This document shows positions 63,823 through 64,000 of a stretch of 64,000 bases of DNA, one piece after another. This DNA comes from Blastobasis lacticolella (lineage: Eukaryota; Arthropoda; Insecta; Lepidoptera; Blastobasidae), in contig LR990052.1 in the NCBI GenBank assembly GCA_905147135.1, positions 751,501-815,500 of the forward strand, in the 5' to 3' direction. The position numbers and the translations under genes are program-made. Position 1 is the stretch's first letter. Each line of letters begins with the position of its first letter. Below the pieces are notes generated by a model. It was given only the letters and a program-made list of their open reading frames with translations, ran no database searches and was not told the origin of the DNA.

Positions 63823-64000
63823 GTTTTGTAGTTGGTGGTCTGTTGCTATGTGGACTTGGGGACAATTGTGGGAGCTTTGTGAAATGTGTTACAAGAACAT
63901 AGAAACAATCGAGTTTACTATGTTTAGCTTTCATATTTTGCAGAATTTATGATTTTTTATACTTATAATAATATAGTGATTTCTAAATTCTAAGTAAGGT
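63823..64000. other. Non-coding DNA to window end
   Basis: Nothing recognised. Confidence 0.4.

Noticed and set aside
1..64000. CRISPR arrays, operons, prokaryotic defence systems
   Set aside because: No regularly spaced repeats and no clustered bacterial-type genes. Everything indicates an insect nuclear genome.

Overview
The window looks like nuclear DNA of an insect, most likely a moth or butterfly (Lepidoptera). It is AT-rich, carries no operons or bacterial-type genes, and is full of eukaryotic transposable elements. These include a Ty3/gypsy retrotransposon, a Jockey-type LINE, a second LINE of CR1/L2-like appearance, two piggyBac-type DNA transposons flanked by TTAA, tRNA-derived SINEs, a MITE family with TA target sites, and many LINE 3' ends with the 'cttaccatcagg' tail that I associate with lepidopteran genomes. 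The lepidopteran assignment is an inference from repeat content. No complete host gene was found. The best host signals are a CpG-rich promoter-like zone with a possible non-coding first exon (about 50.8-52.3 kb, donor at 51983/51984), one short possible coding exon (16823-16895), and a TATA-containing CpG-rich stretch (about 21.5 kb). Much of the window is therefore probably intron or intergenic DNA.

Layout. 1-24 kb: unique-looking AT-rich DNA with scattered SINEs, LINE 3' ends, two GC-rich islands and one copy of a 263-bp MITE. 24.47-26.14 kb: a decayed piggyBac-like element with TTAA ends, a broken transposase on the minus strand and a large near-perfect foldback inside it. 26-32 kb: more dispersed repeats, the second MITE copy in the opposite orientation, and a LINE 3' end sitting inside another repeat. 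32.48-39.63 kb: a young minus-strand Ty3/gypsy element with intact gag and pol, whose 3' LTR is split by a 5'-truncated Jockey LINE. 39.6-45.2 kb: mostly unassigned DNA with a partial SINE. 45.2-48.9 kb: a minus-strand LINE whose reverse transcriptase frame is split by a 2.56-kb piggyBac-like element. 49-54 kb: AT-rich DNA around the CpG-rich promoter candidate. 54-60 kb: SINEs and LINE tails, some nested. 60-64 kb: AT-rich DNA with palindromes, a few promoter-like motifs and a short tandem repeat.

The main story is nesting. Four cases can be read from the sequence: Jockey LINE into gypsy LTR (6-bp duplication, with the empty site preserved in the sister LTR), piggyBac into LINE at TTAA, a LINE 3' end into a dispersed repeat (5-bp duplication), and a tRNA-Gly-like SINE into a LINE 3' end. 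The gypsy LTRs differ at only one of 507 positions by eye, so both that insertion and the Jockey insertion inside it are recent. I found no CRISPR array, rRNA, free-standing tRNA gene or clearly novel system.
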